Program-made: the position numbers and the translations under genes
NCBI RefSeq assembly: GCF_900112525.1
Contig: NZ_FOMD01000002.1
Span: 124,001-188,000, forward strand
Length of the DNA stretch: 64,000 nucleotides
Source: Klenkia taihuensis
Lineage (GTDB): Bacteria > Actinomycetota > Actinomycetes > Mycobacteriales > Geodermatophilaceae
Direction: 5' to 3'
In this document: positions 16,926 to 25,055 of the stretch, in pieces
Layout: each line of letters starts with the position of its first letter
Numbering within the stretch: position 1 is the first letter of the stretch
The notes under the pieces: model-generated
What the model was told of the DNA's origin: nothing
What the model saw: the letters and a program-made list of their open reading frames with translations, nothing else
The model's database searches: none

Positions 16926-18194
16926 GTGCTGCGTTCCATGTTCTCGGCCATCTCCGGCCTGCGCGCCCACCAGACCAAGATGGACACCGTCGCGAACAAC
17001 ATCGCGAACGTGAACACCGTCGGCTTCAAGACCCAGAACACGGTCTTCGAGACCACGCTCACCCAGGTGCTGCGCAGCGGCAAGGGCCCCGACGACACCG
17101 AGGGCGGCACCAACCCCGCCCAGGTCGGCCTCGGCGTCAAGCTCGCCGCCATCACCACCGACTTCGGCCAGGGCAAGACCCAGAACACCGGCCGTGCGCT
17201 GGACTTCATGATCCAGGGCGACGGCTTCTTCGTGACCAAGACCGGCGGTCAGCAGCTGTTCACCCGCGCCGGCTCCTTCACCTTCGACGGCGCCGGCAAG
17301 CTCATCACCGCCGACGGCAACCGGGTGCAGGGCTGGATGTCCGACGCCGACGGCACGATCGACACCGGCGGCACCCTCGAGGACCTGCAGGTCCAGTACG
17401 GCGCCGCGCTGCCCCCCAAGGCCACCACCGCGGTGACCATGAGCCGCAACGTGCTCATCGACCCCGCCGCCGCAGCCGGCGCGAACGTCAAGGTCGCCAA
17501 GGCCACCGTCTACAACCAGGCCGGCGTCGAGCAGCGGCTCAACCTGACCTGGACCCAGCAGTCGGTGGACAACACCAACGGCAACAGCCAGTGGACGCTG
17601 TCCATCGCCAACGAGGACGGCACCACGCCCCCGGCCCCGGTGACCGCCGACGTCCTGTTCACCGCCGGCGGCACGCCGACCTTCAGCAACCTCAGCGCCG
17701 GCGCCGCGACCACCGGCAACACGCTGACCGTCCCGGGCTGGGGCTCCCCCACCGGCGCCGTCTTCGACTTCGCCCAGGTGACCGCCCAGGCCGCCGGCAC
17801 CGCGATCGCCGCGGTGGACCAGAACGGCTACACCGCCGGCTCGCTGTCCAGCTTCTCGCTGTCCGAGGACGGCACGATGACCGGCGTCTACACCAACAAC
17901 GAGCGCCGCGCGATCGGCAAGCTGGCCATGGCCACCTTCGACAACCCGTCCGGCCTGATCAACATGGGCAACACCAGCTACGCGGTGGGCGACAACTCCG
18001 GCGTCGCGCTGATCGGCGCGGCCGGTACCGGCTCGCTGGGCACGCTGTCCTCCGGCGCGCTGGAGATGAGCAACGTGGACCTCTCCGAGGAGTTCACCGG
18101 CCTGATCATCGCCCAGCGCGGCTTCCAGGCGAACAGCCGCGTCATCAGCGCCTCCGACGAGCTGCTGCAGGACCTGGTCAACCTCAAGCGCTGA
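16926..18194 (+). CDS. flgE: Flagellar hook protein FlgE
   Basis: A 422-residue FlgE/F/G family protein. The N-terminal axial signature is SMFSAISGLRAHQTKMDTVA followed by NNIANVNTVGFK. Middle motifs include ALDFMIQGDGFFVT, and the C-terminus ends LSEEFTGLIIAQRGFQANSR. Length and the position after fliK-flgD make it the hook protein rather than a rod protein; no separate flgF or flgG is present in the window. GTG start with AGGAG seven bases upstream. A 15-bp hairpin follows. Confidence 0.94.
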   Translation: MLRSMFSAISGLRAHQTKMDTVANNIANVNTVGFKTQNTVFETTLTQVLRSGKGPDDTEGGTNPAQVGLGVKLAAITTDFGQGKTQNTGRALDFMIQGDGFFVTKTGGQQLFTRAGSFTFDGAGKLITADGNRVQGWMSDADGTIDTGGTLEDLQVQYGAALPPKATTAVTMSRNVLIDPAAAAGANVKVAKATVYNQAGVEQRLNLTWTQQSVDNTNGNSQWTLSIANEDGTTPPAPVTADVLFTAGGTPTFSNLSAGAATTGNTLTVPGWGSPTGAVFDFAQVTAQAAGTAIAAVDQNGYTAGSLSSFSLSEDGTMTGVYTNNERRAIGKLAMATFDNPSGLINMGNTSYAVGDNSGVALIGAAGTGSLGTLSSGALEMSNVDLSEEFTGLIIAQRGFQANSRVISASDELLQDLVNLKR

Positions 18195-18213
18195 TCCCGG
18201 GTCCTCCGGTGGG

Positions 18214-18246
18214 CGGCCCGGTCACCCCGACGGGGTGACCGGGCCG
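18214..18246 (+). terminator. Hairpin terminator after the flgB-flgE operon
   Basis: Perfect 15-bp inverted repeat (CGGCCCGGTCACCCC against its complement) with a three-base loop, 20 bases after the flgE stop and directly before the flbD promoter. Confidence 0.8.
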
Positions 18247-18253
18247 TGCCGCT

Positions 18254-18280
18254 TCAGAGATCCACCCGGCGCGCCGATGA
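18254..18280 (+). promoter_or_regulatory. SigD/FliA-like promoter of flbD-motA-motB-fliL
   Basis: TCAG, 15 bases, GCCGATGA, seven bases after the flgE terminator and 42 bases before the flbD start. The -10 is identical to those of flgB P2 and fliM; the spacing is one base shorter. Confidence 0.55.
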
Positions 18281-18322
18281 CAGCAGTGCGCCACCCCCCA
18301 CGACGACGACCTGGAGCCTCCG

Positions 18323-18637
18323 GTGATCTGCCTGACCCGCCTGAACGGGGAGCCCTTCGCGCTCAACCCCGATCTGATCGAGCGGGTCGAGGCGCACCCC
18401 GACACGGTCATCTCGCTCAACGACAACGTCCGCTTCCTGGTCCGCGAGAGCCTGCAGGAGGTGCTGGTCGCCATCCGCGACTACCGCTCCGACGTCCTGG
18501 CCACCGCCTACGCCATGGACCGCGGCACCCACCCGCGCCCGCTGATGTCCGTCCTCGCCGACGACGGGCACGACTGCGACCCCACCGGGGACGGCGACCA
18601 CGCCGTCCTGCCCTTCCCCCACCGCGAGGAGCGCTGA
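18323..18637 (+). CDS. flbD: FlbD/SwrD-family flagellar protein
   Basis: A 104-residue protein. The first 65 residues match the small FlbD family: MICLTRLNGEPFALNPDLIE, then VEAHPDTVISLNDNVRFLV. The Bacillus homologue SwrD raises flagellar torque. The last 35 residues are Asp/His-rich and not part of the core family. The GTG start is followed immediately by the conserved motif and is preceded by a GGAG-containing stretch. motA begins after one base, matching the common flbD-motA-motB order. Confidence 0.9.
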   Translation: MICLTRLNGEPFALNPDLIERVEAHPDTVISLNDNVRFLVRESLQEVLVAIRDYRSDVLATAYAMDRGTHPRPLMSVLADDGHDCDPTGDGDHAVLPFPHREER

Positions 18638-18638
18638 C

Positions 18639-19418
18639 ATGGATCCGGCAACCCTGATCGGCGTCGGCGTCGCCCTCGTGGCGATCCTGGTCTCGATGAT
18701 CCTCGAGGGCTCCTCGCCCATGGCGATCATGCTGATCCCGCCGATCCTGCTGGTCTTCGTCGGCACGTTCGGTGCGGCGATGGCCGGCTCGACGATGGCC
18801 GACGTGAAGAAGATGGGCGGCTGGATGAAGCAGGGCTTCATGCCCACCGCCGTCCCGCCGGCCGCGGACAAGATCCAGGACCTGGTCATCCTGGCCGAGA
18901 AGGCCCGCAAGGAGGGCCTGCTGGCCCTCGAGGGCCCGATCAAGGACATCCAGGACCCGTTCCTGCAGCGCGGTCTGCAGATGGCCGTCGACGGCACCGA
19001 CCCCGAGGACCTCCGCACCGTGCTCGAGGCCGAGATCTCGGCGAAGAAGGCCGAGGACAAGGTCGCCGCCAAGTTCTTCACCGCCATGGGCGGCTACGCG
19101 CCCACCATCGGCATCATCGGCACGGTCATCGGGCTCATCCACGTGCTGGAGAACCTCAACCAGCCCGACAAGCTCGGCCACCTCATCGCCGCCGCGTTCG
19201 TCGCCACCCTCTGGGGTGTGCTCTCGGCGAACGTGCTGTGGCTGCCCGCCGGCGCCAAGATCATGCGCACCAGCGACCTGCAGGCCGCCCAGATGAAGCT
19301 GCTCGTCGAGGGCATCGCGGAGATCCAGGCCGGCACCAGCCCGCGCACCGTCCGGCAGAAGCTGACCTCCCTGGTGCCGCCCAGCGAGGCGGCCGCCATG
19401 GCCAAGGCCGCGGCGTGA
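18639..19418 (+). CDS. motA: Flagellar motor stator protein MotA
   Basis: A 259-residue protein with four membrane segments: about residues 5-22, 27-47, 148-170 and 181-203. The third contains the MotA signature GYAPTIGIIGTVIGLIHVL, including the Pro needed for torque; the cytoplasmic loop between segments 2 and 3 carries the charged residues that face FliG. The lack of Na-type features and the DLVILAEKARKEGLLALE motif fit the proton-driven MotA class, but the ion cannot be settled here. The stop overlaps the motB GTG. Confidence 0.96.
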   Translation: MDPATLIGVGVALVAILVSMILEGSSPMAIMLIPPILLVFVGTFGAAMAGSTMADVKKMGGWMKQGFMPTAVPPAADKIQDLVILAEKARKEGLLALEGPIKDIQDPFLQRGLQMAVDGTDPEDLRTVLEAEISAKKAEDKVAAKFFTAMGGYAPTIGIIGTVIGLIHVLENLNQPDKLGHLIAAAFVATLWGVLSANVLWLPAGAKIMRTSDLQAAQMKLLVEGIAEIQAGTSPRTVRQKLTSLVPPSEAAAMAKAAA

Positions 19419-20374
19419 GCGGTCACGACTCCGGGAAGAAGGGGCGCCGCCGGCACGAGGAGCACGAGGAGGAGGAGCACGAGAACCACGAACGGTGGCT
19501 GGTGTCCTTCGCCGACATGATGACGCTGCTGACCGCGGTGTTCATCGTGCTCTACTCGATCAGCCAGGTCGACCAGCTGAAGTTCGCCGCGTTCGCCGAG
19601 GGCCTGTCCGAGAGCTTCGGCGCCCCCACCGCGATCATCGACACCGGTTCGCCCACCGCCGACGCCGGCGTGCTCGACCAGCTCAACTCGCCGATGCAGG
19701 TCGACAACCAGGTCGACCCCACGCAGCGCCCCGACGAGGCCACCCAGGCCGCCGCCCGCGCGCAGGCCCTGGCCGAGCAGTCGGCGCAGAACCAGGCCGA
19801 GGCGCAGGCCCAGTACGACCAGCTCGCCGCCGCCCAGGCGGCCATCACCGCCGCGCTCACCGCGGCGGGCGACGCCGACGCGGCCACCTTCCAGATCACC
19901 GACGAGGGCCTCGTCGTGCACATCGTGGCCGACCAGGTGCTCTTCGGTCCCGAGCAGGCCGACCTGCGCGGCGAGGGCAAGACCGTGCTGGACGCGATCG
20001 CGCCCACCCTGGCCTCGCTGCCCAACGCGCTCAAGGTGGAGGGGCACACCAACTCGCTGCCGGTCACCCCCGGTGGCCCCTACCCCTCCAACTGGGACCT
20101 CTCGGCCGCCCGCGCGGTGAACGTGCTGCGCTACCTGGTCGAGACCGACGGGTTGCCGGCGGACCGGATGCAGGCCGCCGGTTTCGCCGACACCCGACCG
20201 CTCCTCCCCGACTCCGACCCCGCGTCGGTGTCGGTCAACCGCCGGGTGGACGTCGTCGTCCTCTCGACCGCCTCGGCCGAGGCCAGCGCCCTGCTGCCCG
20301 GCCTCGCCTCGCAAGCAGCCCAGCAGGCGGCCCCCCAGGCCGTCACCGCCCAGGACCAGGAGAGCACCCCGTGA
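19415..20374 (+). CDS. motB: Flagellar motor stator protein MotB
   Basis: A 319-residue protein with an N-terminal cytoplasmic tail, one membrane segment (about 29-48) containing the proton-carrying Asp at residue 34 (SFADMMTLLTAVFIVLY), a plug/linker rich in Gln/Ala, and a C-terminal OmpA-like peptidoglycan-binding domain (VLDAIAPTLASLPNALKVEG, then NWDLSAARAVNVLRYLVE). The tail holds an odd His/Glu cluster, HEEHEEEEHENHE. GTG overlaps the motA stop. It anchors the stator to the wall and conducts ions with MotA. Confidence 0.96.
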   Translation: MSGHDSGKKGRRRHEEHEEEEHENHERWLVSFADMMTLLTAVFIVLYSISQVDQLKFAAFAEGLSESFGAPTAIIDTGSPTADAGVLDQLNSPMQVDNQVDPTQRPDEATQAAARAQALAEQSAQNQAEAQAQYDQLAAAQAAITAALTAAGDADAATFQITDEGLVVHIVADQVLFGPEQADLRGEGKTVLDAIAPTLASLPNALKVEGHTNSLPVTPGGPYPSNWDLSAARAVNVLRYLVETDGLPADRMQAAGFADTRPLLPDSDPASVSVNRRVDVVVLSTASAEASALLPGLASQAAQQAAPQAVTAQDQESTP

Positions 20375-20871
20375 CCGCACCCACCAAGGAGCGGCCGGTC
20401 GCGGCCGCCGACAGCAAGGGCAAGAAGGGCAAGGACGCCGCCGAGGACGGCGAGGAGAAGAAGGGCGGCAAGCTCAAGCTGATCGTCATCGCCGTCGTCG
20501 CGCTCCTCGGCATCGGCGCCGGCCTGTACTTCTTCGTCTTCTCCGGCTCCGGCGAGGAGGCCGAGCCCGCCCCGGTGGCCGGCATCGTGCTGCCGCTGGA
20601 CTCCGTGACGGTCAACCTGGCCGGCGGCGGCTACCTCAAGATCGGGGTGAGCCTGCAGCTGACCGAGGAGGCCGGCGAGACCGCCCCCGACGGGTCGAAG
20701 GCCACCGACATCGTCATCGACATGTTCTCCGAGGCCCAGCCCACCGACGTCACCGGCAACCGGGACGCCATGAAGGCCGAGCTCGAGCAGCGCATCGAGG
20801 AGGCCTACAACACCGAGGAGGCCGGCGACCTCGTGATGGGGATCTACTACACGGAGTACGTCACCCAGTGA
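20371..20871 (+). CDS. fliL: Flagellar basal body-associated protein FliL
   Basis: A 166-residue single-pass membrane protein: a Lys/Glu-rich cytoplasmic tail of about 35 residues, a membrane segment near 38-58 (LIVIAVVALLGIGAGLYFFV), and an external domain with the FliL pattern LDSVTVNLAGGGYLKIGVSL. FliL supports the stator ring. The GTG overlaps the motB stop (GTGA). Last gene of its unit; a perfect palindrome begins seven bases after the stop. Confidence 0.93.
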   Translation: MTAPTKERPVAAADSKGKKGKDAAEDGEEKKGGKLKLIVIAVVALLGIGAGLYFFVFSGSGEEAEPAPVAGIVLPLDSVTVNLAGGGYLKIGVSLQLTEEAGETAPDGSKATDIVIDMFSEAQPTDVTGNRDAMKAELEQRIEEAYNTEEAGDLVMGIYYTEYVTQ

Positions 20872-20877
20872 CGGGAC

Positions 20878-20908
20878 GGTCCGGGTGGTCACTCTGACCA
20901 CCCGGACC
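20878..20908 (+). terminator. Perfect palindrome after fliL, overlapping the fliM promoter
   Basis: A 14-bp perfect inverted repeat (GGTCCGGGTGGTCA against TGACCACCCGGACC) with a three-base loop, seven bases after the fliL stop. It can work as a terminator. Its loop contains the -35 of the next promoter and its right arm ends exactly at the -10, so it might instead, or also, be an operator. Confidence 0.65.
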
Positions 20909-20916
20909 GCCGATGA
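20889..20916 (+). promoter_or_regulatory. SigD/FliA-like promoter of fliM-flhB operon
   Basis: TCAC, 16 bases, GCCGATGA, ending only seven bases before the GTG at 20924. If transcription starts at the usual distance, the fliM mRNA has no leader. Same layout as upstream of flhA. Confidence 0.6.
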
Positions 20917-20923
20917 GGGATCC

Positions 20924-21892
20924 GTGACCCTCGCCGACGCTGCACCCGCGCCCCGCGCAGCGGCGTTGATGGCCTCCCGGCGCCGTCGCGGGGAGGCCCG
21001 CAGCTACGACTTCCGGCGCCCCACCAAGCTCTCCCGCGACCACGTGCGGGTGCTGCAGAACCTGCTCGAGTCCTTCGCCCGGCAGACCGCCACCAACCTC
21101 ACCCAGGTGCTGCGGACCGAGGTCAAGGTCGAGCTCGGCGGCATCGACCAGTTCGCCTACGACGACTACATCGCGCACCTGGACAACCCGGTGTTCATGT
21201 CGGTCATCTCCTTCGAGCCGCTGCGCGGCCGGGGCCTGCTGACCTGGTCGATGGACGTCGCGATGGCGATGATCGACCTGCTGCTCGGCGGCTCGGGCAC
21301 CGCGGCCCAGCCCCAGCGGCCGATGACCGGCATGGAGACCCGGCTCGCCAAGTACCCCGTCGAGCGGGTGCTCTACGAGCTCGGCGTCGCGCTGCGCCCC
21401 GTCGTCCGGCTCGACTTCGGCCTCGAGTCCTTCGAGTACCAGCCGCAGCTGGCCCAGCTGGCGGTCAGCAGCGAGACCGTCGTGGTCAGCTCCTTCTCCC
21501 TCACCCTCGGCGACCGCGAGACCGAGGCGACGCTGATGCTGCCGTTCGCGCCGTTCGCCCCGGCCCTGCACGGCGCCACCTCCCCGCAGCTGTCGGCGCA
21601 GGCGCTGCGCGAGCGGCAGCAGGCCTCCGACGCGCTGTCCGAGCGCCTCGGCGCGGTCCCGGTCGAGGTCAACGCCCGCTTCCGGCCGATCACCGTGCCC
21701 AGCGCCGACCTGCTCGGCCTGGCCGTCGGCGACGTGCTGCTGCTGCGCCACCCCCGGGACAGCCCCCTCGAGGTGACCACCAACGACGTGGTCTTCGCGC
21801 ACGCGGTGGCCAGCAACCACCGCCGTCGGCTCGCCGCCGAGATCGTCGCCACCCCGCCCAGTTCCACCAGCACCGCGAGGGACCACCAGTGA
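20924..21892 (+). CDS. fliM: Flagellar motor switch protein FliM
   Basis: A 322-residue C-ring protein. The core starts at YDFRRPTKLSRDHVRVLQNL and includes the CheC-like middle domain (DNPVFMSVISFEPLRGRGLL) and a C-terminal SpoA/FliN-like domain (PVEVNARFRPITVPSADLLG). The N-terminal CheY-binding peptide seen in most FliM proteins (LSQ.EIDALL) is not recognisable; the first 25 residues are Ala/Arg/Pro-rich. GTG 20924 is chosen from the promoter geometry; an ATG at 20969 is the alternative, and a frame to 20885 would start in the palindrome. Confidence 0.93.
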   Translation: MTLADAAPAPRAAALMASRRRRGEARSYDFRRPTKLSRDHVRVLQNLLESFARQTATNLTQVLRTEVKVELGGIDQFAYDDYIAHLDNPVFMSVISFEPLRGRGLLTWSMDVAMAMIDLLLGGSGTAAQPQRPMTGMETRLAKYPVERVLYELGVALRPVVRLDFGLESFEYQPQLAQLAVSSETVVVSSFSLTLGDRETEATLMLPFAPFAPALHGATSPQLSAQALRERQQASDALSERLGAVPVEVNARFRPITVPSADLLGLAVGDVLLLRHPRDSPLEVTTNDVVFAHAVASNHRRRLAAEIVATPPSSTSTARDHQ

Positions 21893-22644
21893 GCACCGGA
21901 ACCGCCGCCCGCACCGACGACGCCGCCACGATCTCCGCCGCCGTGGTCTCGGCCGCCCAGGCCGCCGGCGCCCTGCTGCCCGCCACCTCCGCGCTCAGCT
22001 GCGGCTCCCCGGTGGACGACCCCGACATCGCCCCGCTGCCCGGCGACTCCCCCGCGGCGATCACCGCCCGGCTGTCCGGCGAGGTCAGCGGTGACGTCGT
22101 CCTGGTCGTCGCCGGCTCCGTGGTCGAGGCCCTGGCCAACTCCCCGGTCGGCAAGCTCGACGTCGCCGCGGCCATGCGCCCGGCGCTGGAGGCGGCCGCC
22201 GGCGTGCTGGGCCGGGTCACGGTGACGAGCGAGCGGATGGAGGAGCCCGAGGCGGCGCTGGACGGCTTGCGCGACAAGGGCGTCTTCCTCGCCGTCCCGC
22301 TGCTGGCCGCCGGCGAGCACCAGGCCACCCTCGCCCTGCAGGTCACCCTGCCCCGCCCGCAGGGCCAGACCCAGCGCGGCAGCCTGGAGCTGCTGCGCAA
22401 CGTGGCCATGGAGGTCACCGTCGAGATCGGCCGCACCCGGATGACGGTGCAGGAGCTGCTCTCCCTCTACCCCGGCGAGATCGTCGAGCTCGACCGGGCC
22501 GCCAGTGCCCCGGCGGACCTGCTGGTCAACGGCACCCTCATCGCCCGCGGCGAGGTGGTCGTGGTCGACGAGGAGTTCGGCCTGCGCATCACCGAGGTGG
22601 TCACCGACGCCGCGGCCGCCGAGCTCGGGCAGGCCTCGGCATGA
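21889..22644 (+). CDS. fliN: Flagellar motor switch protein FliN (FliY-like, with N-terminal domain)
   Basis: A 251-residue protein. The last 80 residues are the SpoA/FliN domain (LLRNVAMEVTVEIGRTRMTV, then LLSLYPGEIVELDRAASAPA and LLVNGTLIARGEVVVVDEEF). About 165 residues precede it and resemble a CheC/CheX-like domain (ARLSGEVSGDVVLVVAGSVV), so the layout is that of FliY rather than the short enterobacterial FliN. No CheC phosphatase motif could be made out. GTG overlaps the fliM stop. It completes the C ring and docks FliH. Confidence 0.93.
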   Translation: MSTGTAARTDDAATISAAVVSAAQAAGALLPATSALSCGSPVDDPDIAPLPGDSPAAITARLSGEVSGDVVLVVAGSVVEALANSPVGKLDVAAAMRPALEAAAGVLGRVTVTSERMEEPEAALDGLRDKGVFLAVPLLAAGEHQATLALQVTLPRPQGQTQRGSLELLRNVAMEVTVEIGRTRMTVQELLSLYPGEIVELDRAASAPADLLVNGTLIARGEVVVVDEEFGLRITEVVTDAAAAELGQASA

Positions 22645-23192
22645 CCTGGATGGTCATCCGGCTGGTCCTCTCGCTGGTCTTCGTCGCGGGTGTGCTGTGG
22701 TTCGCCGCCCGGGTGGCCAAGAAGCGCGGCCTGGGCATGGGCAACGGCCTCATCGAGGTCGTCGCGCGCCAGCGGATGGGCCGCAGCAGCACCGTCAGCG
22801 TGCTGCGGGTGGCCGACCGGGTGCTCGTCGTCGGCAGCACCGAGGAGAACGTGACGCTGCTGGCCGAGATGGACGCCGAGGTCGTCGAGGAGGTGCTCGC
22901 CGAGGCCGAGGAGGAGCGGACCGCCGCGCAGGAGGCCCGCCGGGCCGCCGTCGCCGCCCGCCGTCCGGCCCGCGCGCTCGAGGCCGCCGACGACCCGTTC
23001 GACCACGACGCGCCCACCAGCCAGATCCCGCTGCCCGCGCTGCCCGGTGTCCCCGGCACCCGTCGTCCCCGCCGTCCGGTCCCGGTCGGCCGGCAGGCCG
23101 GCGGGAGCGGGCTGGTCGCCGGCTCGGTGTTCGACCGGGCGGCCTGGACGCAGGTCGTGGAGGGCCTGCGGGAGCGGACGGTGCGCCGCTGA
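22641..23192 (+). CDS. fliO: Flagellar biosynthesis protein FliO
   Basis: A 183-residue protein with one N-terminal membrane segment (about residues 3-22, WMVIRLVLSLVFVAGVLWFA) and the FliO-like cytoplasmic stretch IEVVARQRMGRSSTVSVLRV, then VADRVLVVGSTEENVTLLAE. The rest is Arg/Ala/Asp-rich and variable. FliO helps assemble the FliP ring of the export gate. ATG overlaps the fliN stop, and the TGA overlaps the fliP ATG. Confidence 0.9.
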   Translation: MTWMVIRLVLSLVFVAGVLWFAARVAKKRGLGMGNGLIEVVARQRMGRSSTVSVLRVADRVLVVGSTEENVTLLAEMDAEVVEEVLAEAEEERTAAQEARRAAVAARRPARALEAADDPFDHDAPTSQIPLPALPGVPGTRRPRRPVPVGRQAGGSGLVAGSVFDRAAWTQVVEGLRERTVRR

Positions 23193-24007
23193 TGACCGCG
23201 CTCCTGCGGGAGCGCGCCGGCCGCTGGGCCACCCGGGTGGGGGTGGTCACCGCCGCGGGCGCGACCCTCCTGACCGTCACCGCCACCGCCGCCCTCGCGG
23301 TCGACGACCCCACCGCACCGGTGGCCCCGACCGCGCCGACCGGCGGCCTGGACATCAGCATCGGCGGGGACAGCCCGTCGAGCGCCATCACCCTGATCCT
23401 GGCGATCACGGTGCTCTCGATCGCCCCGGCGCTGCTGCTGCTGGTCACCTCGTTCACCAAGATCGTCGTGGTGCTCTCGCTGACCCGCAACGCGCTGGGC
23501 CTGCAGAACTCCCCGCCCAACCAGGTGCTCACCGGCCTGGCGTTCTTCCTGACCCTGTTCGTGATGGGCCCGGTGATCGCCGACATCAACCACCTGGCGA
23601 TCCAGCCCTACCTGGACGGCTCGATGTCGGTCGGGCAGGCCTACGACGCCGGGGTCGAGCCGCTCAAGCACTTCCTGCTGGCCAACACCCGCGGCGACGA
23701 GCTCAAGCTGATGGTCGGGCTGTCGGGCGAGCAGATGCCGGCCGACCAGGACGCGGTGAGCATGCTGACGCTGGTCCCGGCGTTCGTGCTCAGCGAGCTC
23801 AAGAGCGCCTTCATCATCGGGCTGGTCGTCTTCATCCCGTTCCTGGTGCTGGACATGCTGGTCAGCGCCGCGCTGATGGCGATGGGCATGATGATGGTCC
23901 CGCCGGTGATCGTGTCGCTGCCGTTCAAGCTGCTGCTGTTCGTCGTCGTCGACGGCTGGGCGCTCATCACCACCGCGCTGGTCGGCTCCTACGCGGGCAG
24001 CGGCTGA
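23192..24007 (+). CDS. fliP: Flagellar export gate protein FliP
   Basis: A 271-residue protein. A cleavable Sec signal is likely at the N-terminus (VGVVTAAGATLLTVTATAAL), then four membrane segments. Family motifs are SFTKIVVVLSLTRNALGLQ, PPNQVLTGLAFFLTLFVMGP and the C-terminal LPFKLLLFVVVDGW. FliP pentamers with FliQ and FliR form the export channel. ATG 23192 overlaps the fliO stop, and the TGA overlaps the fliQ ATG (TGATG). Confidence 0.96.
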   Translation: MTALLRERAGRWATRVGVVTAAGATLLTVTATAALAVDDPTAPVAPTAPTGGLDISIGGDSPSSAITLILAITVLSIAPALLLLVTSFTKIVVVLSLTRNALGLQNSPPNQVLTGLAFFLTLFVMGPVIADINHLAIQPYLDGSMSVGQAYDAGVEPLKHFLLANTRGDELKLMVGLSGEQMPADQDAVSMLTLVPAFVLSELKSAFIIGLVVFIPFLVLDMLVSAALMAMGMMMVPPVIVSLPFKLLLFVVVDGWALITTALVGSYAGSG

Positions 24008-24282
24008 TGTCCGACGCCCAGATCACCGACCTGGCGGTGCAGACGATGATCGTGGCCGCCAAGGTGGCCGCGCCGATCCTGCTCACCGCCCTGCTCGTCG
24101 GGTTCGCGATCTCGCTGTTCCAGGCGGCGACGCAGATCCAGGAGCAGACGCTGTCGTTCGTGCCCAAGCTGATCGCCGTGGCCATCGCCATGGTGGTCAC
24201 CGGCAACTGGGTGCTCTCGGAACTGGTCTCCTTCACCCACCAGCTCTTCGACGCACTGCCGGCGCTGCTCGGCCGGAGCTGA
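24007..24282 (+). CDS. fliQ: Flagellar export gate protein FliQ
   Basis: A 91-residue protein with two membrane segments and the FliQ signature LLVGFAISLFQAATQIQEQT followed by LSFVPKLIAVAIAM. Length is exactly typical. ATG overlaps the fliP stop; fliR begins four bases after its stop. Confidence 0.96.
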   Translation: MSDAQITDLAVQTMIVAAKVAAPILLTALLVGFAISLFQAATQIQEQTLSFVPKLIAVAIAMVVTGNWVLSELVSFTHQLFDALPALLGRS

Positions 24283-24286
24283 CCGC

Positions 24287-25051
24287 GTGGACCTCGACGT
24301 CTCCGAGGCCACGCTCGCGGCGCTGCTGCTGGCCACCGCGCGCACCGCCGGGTTCGTGCTGCTCGCCCCGCCCTTCAACTCCAAGGCCATCCCGGCCACG
24401 GTGAAGGGCGCGCTGTCGGTGTGCCTGGCCCTGGTCGTGTTCCACCAGGTCGAGGCCCAGCTGGGCCAGCTGTCGACCGGCTACCTGGTGCTCACGGCCC
24501 TGACCGAGGTGGTGATCGGCGCTGCCCTGGGCTTCGTCGTCCAGCTGTTCTTCGCCGCGATCCAGCTGGCCGGCGACATCCTCGACGTCACCGGCGGGTT
24601 CTCCCTGCAGCCGGCCTACGACCCGCTGTCGATGAGCACCGCCTCGACCATCGGCCGGCTGCAGAACCTGCTGGCCATCGGGCTGCTGTTCACCAGCGGC
24701 GGGCACCTGCTGCTGGTCCGCGGGCTGTGGACCTCCTACCAGGGGCTGCCGCTGGGGGCGGTGCTGCCGGCCGAGCAGATCGGGCCGACGGTGGTGCACG
24801 CGATGAGCACCATGTTCCTGGCCGCGCTGCAGATCGCCGGGCCGCTGGTGGCGGTGCTGCTGCTGTCCGACGTCGCCCTCGGGCTGCTCTCGCGTGCCTC
24901 GCCGCAGATGAACATCTTCTCCCTCGGCTTCCCGGTCAAGATCATGCTCACCCTGGTGATGCTCGGGCTGACCTTCCCGCTGCTGCCCACCGCGCTGGAC
25001 AGCCTCGTGGAGACCGCCACCCGCGCCTTCCTCGCGCTGAGGGCGGGGTAG
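24287..25051 (+). CDS. fliR: Flagellar export gate protein FliR
   Basis: A 254-residue protein with about six membrane segments, starting LLATARTAGFVLLAPPFNSK. It includes GFVVQLFFAAIQLAGDILDV, then GFSLQPAYDP, and ends in LTFPLLPTALDSLVETATRA. FliR completes the FliPQR channel. GTG start; flhB starts four bases after the stop. Confidence 0.95.
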   Translation: MDLDVSEATLAALLLATARTAGFVLLAPPFNSKAIPATVKGALSVCLALVVFHQVEAQLGQLSTGYLVLTALTEVVIGAALGFVVQLFFAAIQLAGDILDVTGGFSLQPAYDPLSMSTASTIGRLQNLLAIGLLFTSGGHLLLVRGLWTSYQGLPLGAVLPAEQIGPTVVHAMSTMFLAALQIAGPLVAVLLLSDVALGLLSRASPQMNIFSLGFPVKIMLTLVMLGLTFPLLPTALDSLVETATRAFLALRAG

Positions 25052-25055
25052 CGCC

